From NCBI GenBank assembly GCA_030737835.1, contig CM060850.1, positions 12,381,408-12,445,407 of the forward strand: a stretch of 64,000 nt of DNA, read 5' to 3'. The notes below the pieces were generated by a model. The model ran no database searches, was not told the origin of the DNA, and saw nothing but the letters and a program-made list of their open reading frames with translations. The position numbers were made by a program, and so were the translations under genes. Position 1 is the first letter of the stretch. Each line of letters begins with the position of its first letter. Positions 36,769 to 50,149 of the stretch are shown one piece after another. This DNA comes from Acorus gramineus. Lineage: Eukaryota; Streptophyta; Magnoliopsida; Acorales; Acoraceae.

Positions 36769-39700
36769 CTATGCTCCACCCCCTCCAAAACTTCCAGAAT
36801 CGTGGAGTAACTCCGGATGGACGTCCCTTGTCTTGCTCACAGTGCCCTTGCCAAAGTAGTCCGCAATCACAGAGAAACCATCCTTCGAGTTTCTCACCTG
36901 CTGGAAAAACTGGCTGGGGTCTCTCACGCTCTGTTCTAGCCTTCTCTTTGTCTCCAAGACAGACCGATATTCGGGAGCACATTCGGGGCACTCTTTCTCA
37001 TTGTCGCCAAGGCAGCGCTGGTGGAAGGAGTGCATGCACATGAAATGGACGGCAGGGAGGTCAAGCGTGAAGGTGCAGGCCGTACACTTGCTGAGCTGGA
37101 AGATCCTCGCATTTGTCCTAAGGTCTTGGATCTCCTTCCTCATGATCGAAGTGTCTTCCTGTGTGATATATATGATCGATTGAACTCAATACAGTAAATT
37201 CTGTCTGATATTCCCAAGCATCATGCAAGTTGAATACCAGAAACATGAGGAAAATGAGTCTCACGGTTCAATTCTTTCATGTGACTGGTAAAAGGGAAGA
37301 TTATTTGTGTTTCTCAGTAACAAACAATTAGTACATTTGATGTTAATATGAAGTTCTTCACCCTAATTTTTCCTATCCACGACTTGATTAGTCTCATCAA
37401 TTCAAACATAATGTAAATATTCACCCAGACAATATGGAGTTCACCTACCTTGTAATTACACCAATTACTTTTCAAGTTTTCAAATTTAATATATTAGTTG
37501 TGAAGAATAACTACGTAATATGATGATAAAAAATCCTGAGACCCCTGAATAGGTTCAGACTGCGCCATCATTGTCAGTGTTCCCATCCACTCATGTTTTC
37601 ATTTTTTCCTATTGTTAAATTACATTTTTTTGCTAGTGCGCTGAACAAGGAAAAGAGAAGGCTGAACTGACCTGATACTTCTCAATAGCTTTACGATCAT
37701 CTTCAATCAGTTTTGATTCTTCTTCAAGTTTACGAGCGATGTAATCTTTCACGACAGAGAGTGTGAGGCATGGATTCCTTGAAAGTATCTGAAGAACAAC
37801 AATAGGGGGTAATAGATCATCCCTTTCTATATATGTTAAGACCTCCTTCACCTCTTTGGAGCAGTCTTCTCCGAGATCACCAAAGTAATTCAGTACATCT
37901 TTCCAAAGAGAAGGGTCACCCCCTTTGCTTGAATCCCCAAGCTGCTTGCAGCATGCAATCAAACCATCATGGTCATGTGCATTCTTGTAACAGCCAATCA
38001 CTTCTTTATATAGCTTCTTCTTCTCATACAGAAACAATAATCCATCATTAAATGCATTCCTTGCACAGAGAACAACTGCATGATCATCATCATAGAGAGG
38101 ATGCTCCGTGTCAGAAGGCCATGCACTCTTAAGCAGGCGCAGTCCTTTATTGAACCTTTCGAGGCGATCCCTTTCTTTATCCTTGTTGCTGCTCTCAACT
38201 GATGATTTACCCTTACTTTCTGCACTAGAAACATTAGCACCTTCAGCATTACCATTATCCTGGGACATTGATGTAAAATCGAAGTTGTCCGAAAGGTACA
38301 AGTCCAGAAGGGTGTTGTGGATTTCTACTTGGGCTGGAGAATCCTTCACCCTGGCCACATACTTCTCAAGAAAATTCAAGTGAGCTTGTGGGTTATGAAT
38401 GAAAATATCTGCAAAGTCTACAGGGGAGGGTAGAATAGATAAGTATGTGTCATTCGAGGTCCTCTTTTTTGACGAATCCTGGCCAGCAGTACAAAGCCCA
38501 AGTAGAATCTCTGTCGTCTCAAATGGCCTGTGCTCCACAAGAATCTTTCCATACTGGTTCACTGTCATCCCAGCTTGGCTAGGATCAAGGCTTGAGATAT
38601 ATTGCAAAGCTTCCTGATAACTACCCAGGTCTTCGAGCAAAATCTTTAAGTACCATTCATGCCTCCCAAACTTCTTTGCTACATACATCGCATGTTCATG
38701 ATACCCAGCAGCACGACAAACTTTTATGGCAGTCTCCACATCGAACTTGTGCTCTCCGATGCCATCTTCGCCCCTGATGAATTGATTTAGTTTTTCAACA
38801 TCTTTCAGTTTTGTATAGCAGTTTAAAAGAAGAGTGGTGTGATCTTTAGAAGCCAGCCCTCTTTCATGCAGCTTTTCAAGGTAATTTGTCAAGTTGTAGA
38901 TGCGTTGAGCATCTAGGAATTTCTGTATGACATAAGAAGGTTCAAGGTGACCGATGGTATGAATATATTGCGCCATAGCCTCATCATAATCCTGTTTTCC
39001 ATATAAATGGTCACCATATTTTCGTAGCACTTCAGCAGTGGCTGCAGCATCTGCTTGCTGGCTCTGAACAAGATTGATTGCGACAGTATAAAGATTCTTC
39101 TTGAATAGCAAATCCAACTTGCTTTCCATGTCCTTTTCTCCTATGCATAGAACCCTCTTGTTGCGCATTATAAGAAAGATACTGCCCCACTCACAAAGCA
39201 TTTGCATGACATCCCCTACCGTCATACTGTGGGCAATCAATCGGTTTTTAAGGTCATAGACATTGAAGGTGTCCTTGCCACTCCTTTGATCCGTGATAAC
39301 ACATAACAGGTAACTCCGAAACCAACTGAGGAATTTTTTCTCTCCTTCAAAAGCCCAACAAGGACCTCGCCCATCAACTTCATAAAAGTAGACAGCCTCA
39401 GGACGACCAACTATCAGGTCCTGCACAATCAACCCAAAAAAAAAAATCAGGAAAATATGGAGCCCCATATTTTTGTACACTGATTTTGTAGGTTTGTTGG
39501 ACTTGTTTTTCTACCAAGCTTGATGTTCTTTTGAATTCCTACCTATTAAATATATGGTGCAGCCTACCGATTCTATCAAAAGTTTCGGCAACAGATGGTT
39601 AAAAAAAAAATTTATTTCAGAGCATAGTATAGCATATATCTGTATGGGATTTGGGATGCCAAACTATATAATTTTTTACACTGTCAGTTTGACAGACTAT

Positions 39701-41782
39701 TCTACTGAATGAACAATTGGATTATATGGAAGAAAATTAACTTAATATATATAGCCTGATCATCAGCATTCACAGATACAAAACAGTAATGACAGTCATC
39801 TCTGGAAGTGTACGGAAAGGATAACAATTCAGCAGATAATCCGAAGCTGGGAGTATGTATATTATCTTTCAAGTAGTGGAAAAGTTAGACCGAAACCATT
39901 ATGGAAGCTCTAAGAAATGGGGAATGGAATATCAAATCTGATGGATGTTACTTAATAAATCTCGGCCAAGCAAATACAGGAGGTACTGCCCGAAATGAAG
40001 AGGGAAAGACCATGATTGAAATGGCTCTCTCATTGGGTATCAAGGACTCCGTGGCGGCTAAAAGCAAGGCACTCTCCAGTGAATGAGAATAATCAAGCAA
40101 ATCTTATATACATCCCCAAATTAATCATATTATGGACACCCAGAAGGAAAGGAAGCCCATTGATGTTTCTAAATGTGATAGAAGATATCACTAATTGATG
40201 GGAGAAAGGTAAACTTACAATAAGCCAAGTATGAGAAAAACGAACAGGGATACTGTTGAAGTACCAACCGTGGAGCAAGGGACAACAGCCTAGCAGAGAG
40301 AAGCCTTTAATATTTAAATTTTTATTTTGTAAATGGAGATCTCTCGTCTCCAAATTTGTTCGAGAGGCACCACTTCTAATATGATGCTCCAATCCTTAAA
40401 ATAATTAAACCTTTACATGTCCTTGTCCCTATGCTTTTGTCATCTGTATTTCCTTCCTCTCCTTTTTGTTCAAGCCTATCAATTTCTGTCTTGTAGAGTT
40501 GTATTATTGACATCTATTTATGAATTTAGCTGAATTTTCCCAAAAAATTAAAAATAAAAAGAGCCATCTGCGAGTCCCATACCAGGCGATCACTCATAGT
40601 AACACCATTGGTTTCACACCCAATCTGATCCAGTGTCTGCCTCTTGGGTGGCTGATCATGCAAGCTGAACAGGCTCACAGAAGCCGGAGTCACAGCAAAG
40701 AGCTGGAGTGCCTGCCCCTCAACACGGAACCCTAGGCCTGTGATCGCCAACTGGCCCTTTTCTGAAACATTCTCCACCTCCAGTTTAAAACGGTTGATGC
40801 GCTCACGCGCGAAATCCCCCTTAATGCAGTAGATGCAACCATTATCCAAACCTATCGCAACAAGCAGTATAGGAGGAGCTTCCTCAAGGACCAGAAAAGA
40901 CGTAATCTGCATAGATATTTCACATATTCAAACTCCCATTGGCGCAAACAACCAGCAAAAATTAATCATTAATGTGAAGGGTCGCGATACCTTTGCTTCC
41001 GGGAACTGATTGGTGAAGATACGCATTATTTGGACGCAAACCGGACTTGTCTCACTCGAACTCTCTGCCTCAGTTTTATCAAGGTCGAAGACCTTTAGAC
41101 AGACAACCGGTGACTGTGGAGGCGTGGCCTCATCCTCACCAACCGTGACCAGGTAATTGCGTTGCTGGGGATGAAACAATTTTTGAAAAACAAGTCATTT
41201 TTACGTCAACAACATCAAATACGGAAGAAATGCTAAACACATTCTTAAGAGTCACACAATCAGTTAGGCAAGGAGAGACGTCTCGCCCCCAGTGCACGGA
41301 TAACAAGGCATCCTAGATGAGACCGGAGCCTCGTAATTCGCGCAAACTGGTTCTCAAAAGTCAAAATCACTCGGTGATCTACCTCGCCACCGGTGCACGG
41401 ACTCCGATGCATACCGAAACGACCAAGGGAAACCCGGTGCCTCGTAATTCGTGCACCGGGGACACCCATAGAAACACATTTCAGTGATTCGCTTCGGATT
41501 CAGTGAAACCGGAACGAAAACCTCGAATCGCGAGGGATGGGGAGAGAGAGGTATCGGACGGACCTTGAGCTGCTGGAGGAAGAGGACGGGCCCGGCGTGG
41601 GCGCGGAAGCCATGGGAGAACCTGAGGCCCCGATCGAGGACGGACACTGAGCCGTCGTCGCAGCCGACGGAGACGCTCCCGCGCCCGCTCGTGCAGCACG
41701 TGATCGTCCCTGACACCTCTTCCGGCAGCACCGCCGAAGGCGCCTTCTCCTCGAAGAACTCGAACTTCTTCCACTGGTACAT
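36769..41782 (-). CDS. VPS11: Vacuolar protein sorting-associated protein 11 homolog (HOPS/CORVET core subunit)
   Basis: Core subunit of the HOPS and CORVET tethering complexes that bring endosomes and vacuoles together before fusion. Exons on the minus strand: 41782-41564, 41164-40991, 40906-40583, 39420-37672, 37158-36769; every junction keeps frame. Product 951 aa, close to the usual length of plant VPS11. It starts MYQWKKFEFFEEK. Residues 1 to about 350 should form the N-terminal beta-propeller, followed by alpha-solenoid/clathrin-repeat sequence (for example YGDHLYGKQDYDEAMAQYI). An acidic/Ser-rich linker lies around 625-655. The C-terminal RING-H2 is complete: C847, C850, C863, H865, H868, C871, C879, C882. 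The large fourth exon (1749 bp) carries most of the protein. Intron 3 contains a LINE remnant. The start codon lies about 1.2 kb from that of the divergent MTERF9 gene. Confidence 0.95.
39895..40400 (+). mobile_element. LINE RNase H / 3' end remnant in VPS11 intron 3
   Basis: On the plus strand (antisense to VPS11) a frame reads EWNIKSDGCYLINLGQANTG, then GTARNEEGK and MALSLGIKDSVAAKSKAL. This matches the RNase H domain found at the end of many plant L1 elements (usual form NTDGS...GGIIRD..G). The matching sequence continues with stops to GGAGATCTCTCGTCTCC and TTTGTTCGAGAGGCACC, the shared LINE 3' block. Dead copy. Confidence 0.65.
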
Positions 41783-43001
41783 ACCGATCGGAAGGTCTAG
41801 ATCGCGAGAGAGACGGGAAAGGATGTCAAACCCTAATCAAGGAAAAATAAATAAATGAATGAATTTCGAAATTATCTGTTTGTTCGCTTCGAAAGTGGTG
41901 GCGGCCATCCGTTGGTGAGAATGGAAAGGCTATAATCAGTATCGTTAAAGGTGTACTTGTGCACAAATTCGAAAGAAAATGAAATAAACCGATGCAAATT
42001 AAAATATTTTCTTAATTAATTTTGATAATATTTTTATGTTGTAGAAAGTAATAATTATTTTTTATTATTCTCTCTCAAATCTTATTTATCAAGAAGCTAA
42101 AATTTTCTCATCTTTTTCAATAGGTTTTCTATTTGACACAAATATTGTATTTTTAAATAATCAAAAAAAAAATTTCTATTTTCTATCAACTTTTACGCTT
42201 TGTGACTTATTTAGATTTGATCCGTTAACCTCTTTAACACAAGGAGAGATGCTTATCAACTTAATTAAATTTAGATTCATGTACTTTAACTATTGGGTGT
42301 GAGATTTTATTTTTGAATATCATCTCTCAGAATATTTGAATTTTATTCGTACCTATTTATGTGTTTTAGATATTTTAGATTTAAATAATCAACTAAATCT
42401 AAATTTTTAGATTAGATATAAATACTTATTTTTTTATATTTGTATTCTTAGATATAGTCCTCTATACTACATTGAGAACGTGTCATATTTCTGTCTAAAC
42501 TTTTGTTGAAAATAGAGTTGGATTTCTCTTTGCTTGCAACATCCCTACCTCATTCAGTAAGCATCTAATTTTTCATATCATCTATAGATAATATCTTTTA
42601 ATTTATTAAATTATATATTTTTCTTTTTAAAACATGTATACCTTATTAAATAAGAAGAATAACAAATTGCATTTAGTTTGTACTGAAATGTTACCGAGAA
42701 TAACATTTTTTTCGAAAAAAATTAGTTTTACAATAAAAGTATAAAACTCCCAAACGGGCCTTAGAGGGAGGGGGGGGGGGGGGGAGATTCACATATGGAT
42801 TCTTGAAGGGGTGATTTTGCAAAACGACAAATAAAAATTTAATGCGATCGAGGGGTGTGTACTGCGTCGCGACTCTTAAAATTATCGCTTGAAATCCCGC
42901 CACAGAAAAACCCCGTCCGGATAAACAGGAAAAAGCGCTCTCTCGTTGTGGCGGATGTGAATCGGATATTCTGATTAGGGTTTCGGAGTATATTCTCTTA
43001 C
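41783..43001. promoter_or_regulatory. Divergent intergenic region of VPS11 and MTERF9
   Basis: 1219 bp between the two start codons. It holds both 5' UTRs and presumably both promoters. The centre (about 42000-42680) is very AT-rich. A 15-nt G run lies at 42770-42784. Sequences next to each gene are ordinary leader-like. No single TATA box can be chosen. Whether this is a shared bidirectional promoter is inference. Confidence 0.5.
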
Positions 43002-46000
43002 ATGGGGCTTCTGACTCTGCCACTGTATTTGAACCCCCACGGGTGTCTCTCCCGATCGATTGAGAAGAGGAGGGGAATCAACGGCCGTGATTCTTCCGTG
43101 GTCCTCTCGTCGCACTCGAACCTTCGGTTGATCAAGTCCGACCGCCGAAGGTCCCCTTATGGCCGCTGTATCCCTCCTTATGACGAAGATGAGGAAGAGG
43201 AGGAGGAGGAGGGTGACGATGAGAAGTCCCAATCATCCGATGTGAGTGGTTCTCTCTCTCTCTCTCTCTATCTCTCTATACATGTCTTTGTTTTGAAGGG
43301 TTTTGCGTTTTTAGAGTTCTTAATTTGAAGAATGTGTGTTTAGTTCTGTGTTTCGGGCTAAAGATTCGACCTTTTCGGTGCAATTCTTGGGCAAGAATTT
43401 TTTTTTTTGTCGGTGGTTGCAAACTATTGAATGTGGTGCCTGAAAGTGTAATAATTTTTTTATTATTTATTGATGCGGTAGGTGAACCTGTATTTTTAGT
43501 AGTTCAAAAGCGCATAAAATGGCTAGCATCAACAACACAACAGTGAATTTGGATTTTCAATTGCTTATGTTTGATTACATTAGAATGCTGATAGTTTTTT
43601 TCTTGGAATGGAGTCACGAGTCTGGGAATATGGAAATTGCACTAATCGTGGGTCTCAGTCCGCATAATGTCTGAGATTCAATTTGGTCTGGATGAACAAG
43701 ATGAGAAGACTGTCACATTACAATTTAAAAGATATGGTATGCAAAGGTAGCAAAAAGAAGTCACTAAAAAAGACTACCCATTAGTCACTTTCTATCATTT
43801 TCAATCATGAACACATTTCTATCAAATGCAAATGCTTAAACATGAATAACAAATCACTAGCAAAGCACCTCCTGTGTAGCACATACACTCACTATGCAGT
43901 ATGCACTTCATGTGTGTATATGAGTATTTATTTTCTTTTTTAACTCGGTGTGTATTAAAATAGTCCCCTAACATGGCAGGGCAAGATTTGAACCCAAGAC
44001 CTCTTTTTTTTTTGTGTGTGGGGGGGGGGGGGGGGGGGGGGGGGGGGCGCTTATCGGCTAAGAAAAACTCGGTCCACCTTTTCTTCACTATATTAACCTA
44101 TCGATTGAAAAAAATTAAATAAACTATATATCATCTGCATCAGCATCTCTACCATCTGGATTGTCTTTATCAGCTGATGCCTGTAGGTTCAAATGTTATT
44201 TATCATATCAGAACCTTGAAGTCTTGGTGCATGTTTTAAAAACATGTCTCAAGTTGATGAATTGTTGATAAATTGTTGATCACGAACTATATCTTTGAAT
44301 ATACATGCATACCTGTGTGTATGATGAGGAACCCCAACATTAGTTGCTAAAGCCCTAGATGCATAGAATATCCACAAATCTTGTGCATCGAGTAAGCCCA
44401 GGAGGACAATTTTGTGTCTGTAGCCATAGAGCCAATTCTACGTGAGTTAATTGTATCTATAAAAAAGGATTTTTTTGGTTATTGATTTTTTTTTTCCAAT
44501 TTGGGGTAATTGCACTGCCATTCAGGTAGTCTACTGAAGAAAGATTGACAGATCATTGTTTATTCTACAGGAGTCTCCAAACTAACTACAGTTAGTCTAC
44601 AGAAGAAGGATTTCCATTCTTAATCATGAAGATTTTATGAAGAAAACACTTGCTTTGTTGACAATGATGTATTGGGTTTTGTGAACTTGCATTTCAGTGA
44701 GTGGAATATCGTGTAAGGAGTACTATGGTAATGTAGTTGGGCTATATGTACTCTTTTCAGAGTAAGGGTTGAAAGCATGTATGCCAGCCCTGGGTTTTTT
44801 GGGAGGAGTCAAGTTCGTAACCCCCTACAGAGTCTGTAACCTAGAAAGATAAAGAAAATTATCTCTTTTTTCTCTGTGGACAGGATTCTTTTGCCAAATC
44901 ATAAATCCTGTCTCCTATTTTTTCTTTTCTACATTAATTTGTATCCCTCTTGTTCAACATGATGATCCACCCTCTCTTGCTTTTTTTAACTAGAAACTCT
45001 ATGTGATGAGAACGATCCGTCTTTCTTTTATCGCATTTAATTACATTTTCCTCTGTGTATGATCTTTCAGGATGAATTTGATGAACTGGACAACTTTGAT
45101 GGAGATGCAATTTCTGGTCAGAAACTCTCAAAATCTCATTCGGGCAACAATGCTAGAGGTACATTCTAAAGCATGCATGCAGGCTTGCAGAACTTTTGCT
45201 AATACTAAAATCTGCTGCTGTTCCCAGTTAATCAGCCTCTACAGAGAGGAGGGAGGGATGGCGGACCATTGAATCAAAGACAGAACTTGAAACTTTCTTA
45301 TGGATTGAGGGATTGGAAAAATGAGAATAGCGTCAAGAAGATGAGATCCAGAGATCTCCAACGTGCGACGGTTAGATCACTGGATTTGTATTCAGCTGAA
45401 AATGATGGCAAGGAACAGGTATCATCTTCTGGAACATAGTGTTTTAGATTGATGTAAATAAATTCTTCTAGCGATCTGAATTCTTTCATACCTGTCTCTT
45501 CAGTCGATGGATGAGAAATTCACACAGGGTAGATTTCGGAAATTGTCTGATGAACTGGATTTTGATGAGAAATGGTTCCCATTGATTGATTACTTGAGCA
45601 GTTTTGGGCTGCAGGAGAGTCATTTTGCTTATATGTATGAAAGGCACATGCCTTGCCTTCAGATAAATGTGGCTTCTGCCCAGGAAAGGTTGGAGTTTTT
45701 GCTCAGTGTTGGTGTCAAACATAAAGACATCAAAAAGATTCTGCTGAGGCAGCCTCAGATTTTGGAGTACACCGTGGAGAATAATTTGAAGGCTCATGTT
45801 GCGTTCTTGGCCAGTATAGGAATCCCAGATTCTCGAGTAGGACAGATTATTGCTGCTGCTCCATCTCTGCTTTCTTATAATGTGGAGCATTCTTTAAAGC
45901 CCACGGTCAGGTATTTGATTGAAGAAGTTGGTATCAAAGGAACCGACATCAGCAAAGTAGTTCAACTTAGCCCTCAGATCCTGGTACAACGGATAGACAA

Positions 46001-47182
46001 TTCATGGACATCTCGCTATGGCTTTCTTTCTAAGGAATTGGGGGCATCTAGGGAGAACATTGTCAAGATGGTTGCAAAACATCCCCAACTTCTGCATTAC
46101 AGCATTGAGGATGGCATACTTCCCAGGATCAACTTCCTCAGGAGCATTGGAATGCGTAATTCTGAGATTCTGAAAGTACTAACAAGTCTTACCCAGGTAA
46201 CATGCTTAGCTTTGCATTACTCTCTCTTCTCTGTTTCCCCTGTAAAATGGATGGTATTGTAGTCATGCCAAACCATTGCGAGTAATAATATATATTAGCA
46301 CAATGGAGAAAATCAGTTTCCTCATGGAATGTTCATGTTATAGATTGTGATAAGTCAAGATCTAGAAAATGAGTCAAGGCATCTCTACATACAATTTAAA
46401 GTGTATAATCTTTGGCTTTACGGAATTGCATAAGGTGGTTGGAATTGTGCTTTCATCACTTTTTTTTGGGGTATTTCATTAAGTCCATTTACTGTTTTCA
46501 TCTTCCCCCGAAACCCTGAATCACCACACACTAAAAATCCACTGTTTGCTACTGTACAAAAGAACGAGTTAAATAGGACAAGAAAATACATGAAGCGAAG
46601 GAAAGAATAAGAGGACTTGGATGAAGGTTGCAAGGATAAGTATGGGAGTGGTCTCTAACTGTAATTTATGATCTAAAAGCAGATGAAATTGAGTTGAATA
46701 ATATTTCTCCTTAACTCGTTTTGATTTGGCTATTGACTTGCCGCGACAAGGCGTATGATTATATAAAGATTGAATATATTTGTACATTCAGGAATTTCTT
46801 GGTATATGCTTAGTTTTATGGTTGACATTTTCATAATGCTTAATTGAGCTCTGACATACTGTTACAGGTTCTATCTCTGTCGTTGGAGGGAAATCTGAGG
46901 CCAAAATATTTGTACCTGGTCAATGAACTTCGCAATGAGGTCAAGTCCCTGACAAAGTACCCAACGTACTTAAGCTTGTCTCTAGATCAGAGAATTCGGC
47001 CACGCCATAGATTCTTAGTTTCCTTAAAGAAAGCTCCGAAGGGGCCATTTCCTCTGAGTTCACTGGTTCCTACAGATGAACGTTTCTGCCGGAGTTGGGC
47101 TGGGACCAGTGTAGACGAGTATCTGGCATTTAGGCAGGATTTACTGCTCAAGGATTTTGCAAACAAGTACGAAAGAAAATGA
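43002..47182 (+). CDS. MTERF9: Chloroplast mTERF-domain protein, MTERF9 type
   Basis: Nucleic-acid-binding protein of organelle gene expression; its closest known relatives act in chloroplast ribosome assembly and stress responses. Exons: 43002-43241, 45071-45158, 45228-45418, 45504-46196, 46868-47182, all joined in frame; product 508 aa. The N-terminus (MGLLTLPLYLNPHGCLSRS) is poor in acidic residues, like a chloroplast transit peptide. It is followed by a run of about 12 acidic residues (DEDEEEEEEEGDDE, about 61-74). From about residue 195, mTERF repeats follow with the usual Leu/Pro pattern: LLRQPQILEYTVE, AAAPSLLSYNVE, VQLSPQILVQRID, VAKHPQLLHYSIE, LTKYPTYLSLSLDQRI. The end is LLLKDFANKYERK. 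Intron 1 is 1.8 kb and contains a SINE. Assignment to MTERF9 is from recognised sequence and length. Confidence 0.92.
43925..44080 (-). mobile_element. tRNA-derived SINE-like remnant in MTERF9 intron 1
   Basis: On the minus strand CTTAGCCGATAAGCG (A-box-like, 44064-44050) is followed by a C run and then TCTTGGGTTCAAATCTTGCC (B-box-like GGTTCAAATC, about 43995-43985). The 28-nt homopolymer between the boxes makes their spacing longer than in functional pol III genes. It is not a working tRNA gene. Confidence 0.45.
44020..44047 (+). repeat. 28-nt G homopolymer
   Basis: An uninterrupted G run after TTTGTGTGT, inside MTERF9 intron 1 on the sense strand. Assembly length is unreliable here. Confidence 0.9.
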
Positions 47183-50149
47183 CGACCTGTCGCAATAAAA
47201 GCTAAGGTTATCAAGGCAAGTTTTGGGAGAGTGGAATGAGGTCAATAATAATTTCAGTGAAAGTTATTTGACCAAGCTATGGAGAACTTATACATATACA
47301 GGTGCATACCATTAGATGAGCATCAGAAAATGTCATTTCTTACCTTTTTTTGGAGAATCATCAGTTCATTAATCACTATCTTTTGCAGTTCAAGATTATG
47401 TCATATGGTATGCTTGACATTTCAGATGTAGCAAATGAGGAAATTCTAACTAACTGGACATTTTGAAGGCAAATTAGAACCAGTCCCTGTTGATACTGAG
47501 GTTAGCTCTAAACACCTTTTAAAAAATTTAAAAAATTTAGTCTATATATCTATATTTGTGTTTTCTTGCAACTGAGTATGCATATTTACATTTTCTTCTG
47601 TTGTCAATCTTCTGTTACATTTTTTATTATTACAAATTCTAATGATAAATTACTCACTGACAGCAATTCTTGGACAGCTCAGCTTCGACTGCTCTGAGGT
47701 ATCACCATGTATCTAATAGCCTCCTGGTTGATTGTAATTTGTCTGATATTGGTTGTATTACAAAAAAAAAATGTTGGGATTGTTTACCTGGATAACTGTA
47801 AGTAAGAGCGGCAGGAATTTGCCTGTCAAATTTTTGTTCTTATGTAATTTATATAGCATTTTTTTTTGCAATTTTCAAATTTTTATGTTTTAGTACATAA
47901 GAATTAATCTTTTCCCTCCTGGAATTTCAATGTCATTTTGGGATGGTGTGTTCTATTAAAACCAAATCATCTGCAATTTGCAGACTTTGGATGTTCAGGT
48001 ATACAATTGTTTCTCATGGATGACAAACAAGAGTGTGATTCACAAAGTTCACTCATCTTCATCTATTACAAATATTTTAGTACATTACATGATTATGCAG
48101 TTAAAAACTGGTTGAATGTCATATAAATCGTACTTTCAACAGTTCTAGCATTAGTTTTCCAATAATTTCTCAGTTAATGTTTCGATCTGCATTCGGAAAT
48201 CTGATTTTACTCAAAATTGTTCCAAGATCTTAAAACGGGAGATGGTTAAGGAACTTTGAAAAATTATATTTTTCTCTTTCGCGAACGCACGCATGGAAAA
48301 GGGCCCCATCATTATTCTGGTGGAAAATTTATGAAAATATGTATTTTCTTAAAAACTGTATCTAGGGACTAGCTTCTCAAAATTAGTTCCAAACGCTACC
48401 TTAGAAATCTTTATAACTGAGAATTTACTTGAATTACTAATTTTATGACTGACTATTCATTTTTATGGCCTGTGGAACAGCACACACCCGGTCATGCCAC
48501 ACTAGTTCTATCCCCAACTATTTATTCCATGCTTATTGAATCTGATTTCTGTTGCATCACCACAGCTGAGACACCTCTGCATTGTTTTTTTTTCTGTGAA
48601 ATATTCTTGGGATTAGCTTGATAAAATATTGTCTAGTTGGCTTATGAAGATTTGCCTCAAAATCAAATTTCTTTCCATTCAGCTCGTAGCAACTCTCTTA
48701 GCTTTTCTTCTGTCTTTTACAAACACTAGATTGTTGTCTGTGATTCTGATAAAATTTCATATCAAAACAGTTTTAGCAGTTTTAGCTTTGTCTTTCATTG
48801 AATTCTTGTTGTCATTGCAGTGACGGAGCATTTAAACTTGTGGATTTTTATGTCTGCGGATGCTGATATCTGATATGTTTTAGGCCTCTATATAGTAGAC
48901 TGAGCATACCCCCCCCCCCCCCCCCCCCTCCCGCATGCTCTATTAAAAATGATTCCCCATGTCATGATTCTCACAAACATCTGCATGGTTTTCACTATGA
49001 ACATGGAGTAGCTATCCCTGTGAACTATTCATTGTTGTGAGCCTAAATATGGTTCTCGCTTGGTTTATGAAGGTTTTGCTTTATATCAATATATTTTGTT
49101 CTCAAATAAAAGCTCTATTTTGGTAGCTAAAATGTATGCATGTCCTTGGTTTTCTAGTTTCATCAGTGGACAAACTGATATCACAAGGCTACTGTTAAAT
49201 TTCTTGAGTTGCAGAAATTTCTGATATTTATGTTTTATATAGATCATATCTATAATTTCTCATTTCATACAATATGATGTCCTCCATTTTAGATGACCTC
49301 AAATGAAGAGCCTTATCTGTTCTTTTGATCTGATAGTCACAGGTAGAGCTCTCCATGTAGCTTTCAGGAGATTAGAGAAAGAGAAGTGCATGTAACAATT
49401 GGAAGTCAGGATGATGGTTACATATAGCACCCATGGCTACTGAGTAGCATTTTAGATTTTAACAAATTTGATATAGTTCATCCAAGTTTGTTTTTTTTAT
49501 CTTTCCATGCGTTTTTGTTCTTTTTCTTGCTTTGTTTATAGTATATATATATTTTATTTTTCCTGGTTAAATATTCTTTTATCAATATGAGGAAGACTTA
49601 AATCCAGATGAGAGATTATATCTACCATACTGAAAGTTCTTGTCTTGAATCATGATAGCATACTTCTTATTATGAGCGTTGTTACATTGGTTTTTTTTTT
49701 TTTTTTTTTAACTTCATTTTCAATCTCATAGACTTCATTAGCTATTTATACTCACATTAATAAGGTATATATTTCATTAAAAAAAATTATATTTAAATGT
49801 GTTCATACAATATTGAAATGTATATATTTTATCTCTATTAAAAATATGCATCTCTTTCATCCAAATCATGTACTTCATTTTCCTAGAGTGTTTCTAGGCA
49901 TATTGGCCTGACTTTAGTCAAAACCCACATTTCATCACAGGAGCATCAGTTCTAACTTTTTTTTTTATATACCATGAAAAGAGCTTCAGTGATAAAAAAT
50001 TCAATCCATGAAAAGAAAAAAAAAAAAGACATAGAATGAAATGCTTCTTCACATTATTGATTTGCATGGGACCCTCAATATCGAAACCAGGCTGTCTCTG
50101 GATGTCATCCAATTCATCCCTTTCTCAAAAAACAAAGGGTCCACCAAAC
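47183..50149. other. MTERF9 3' flank and spacer
   Basis: Contains the MTERF9 3' UTR and then AT-rich DNA with a 20-nt C run (48909-48928) and long T tracts (49690-49710). CCAAACGCTACCTTA near 48390 resembles the end of the MITE at 56811. No gene is supported. Confidence 0.4.

Noticed and set aside
39481..39900. Extra VPS11 exon upstream of the large exon
   Set aside because: The frame in front of 39420 is intron read-through. The join 40583/39420 keeps the protein in frame without it.
43985..44064. Possible tRNA gene (B box GGTTCAAATC)
   Set aside because: No acceptor or anticodon stems form, and a 28-nt homopolymer separates the boxes; better read as a SINE remnant.
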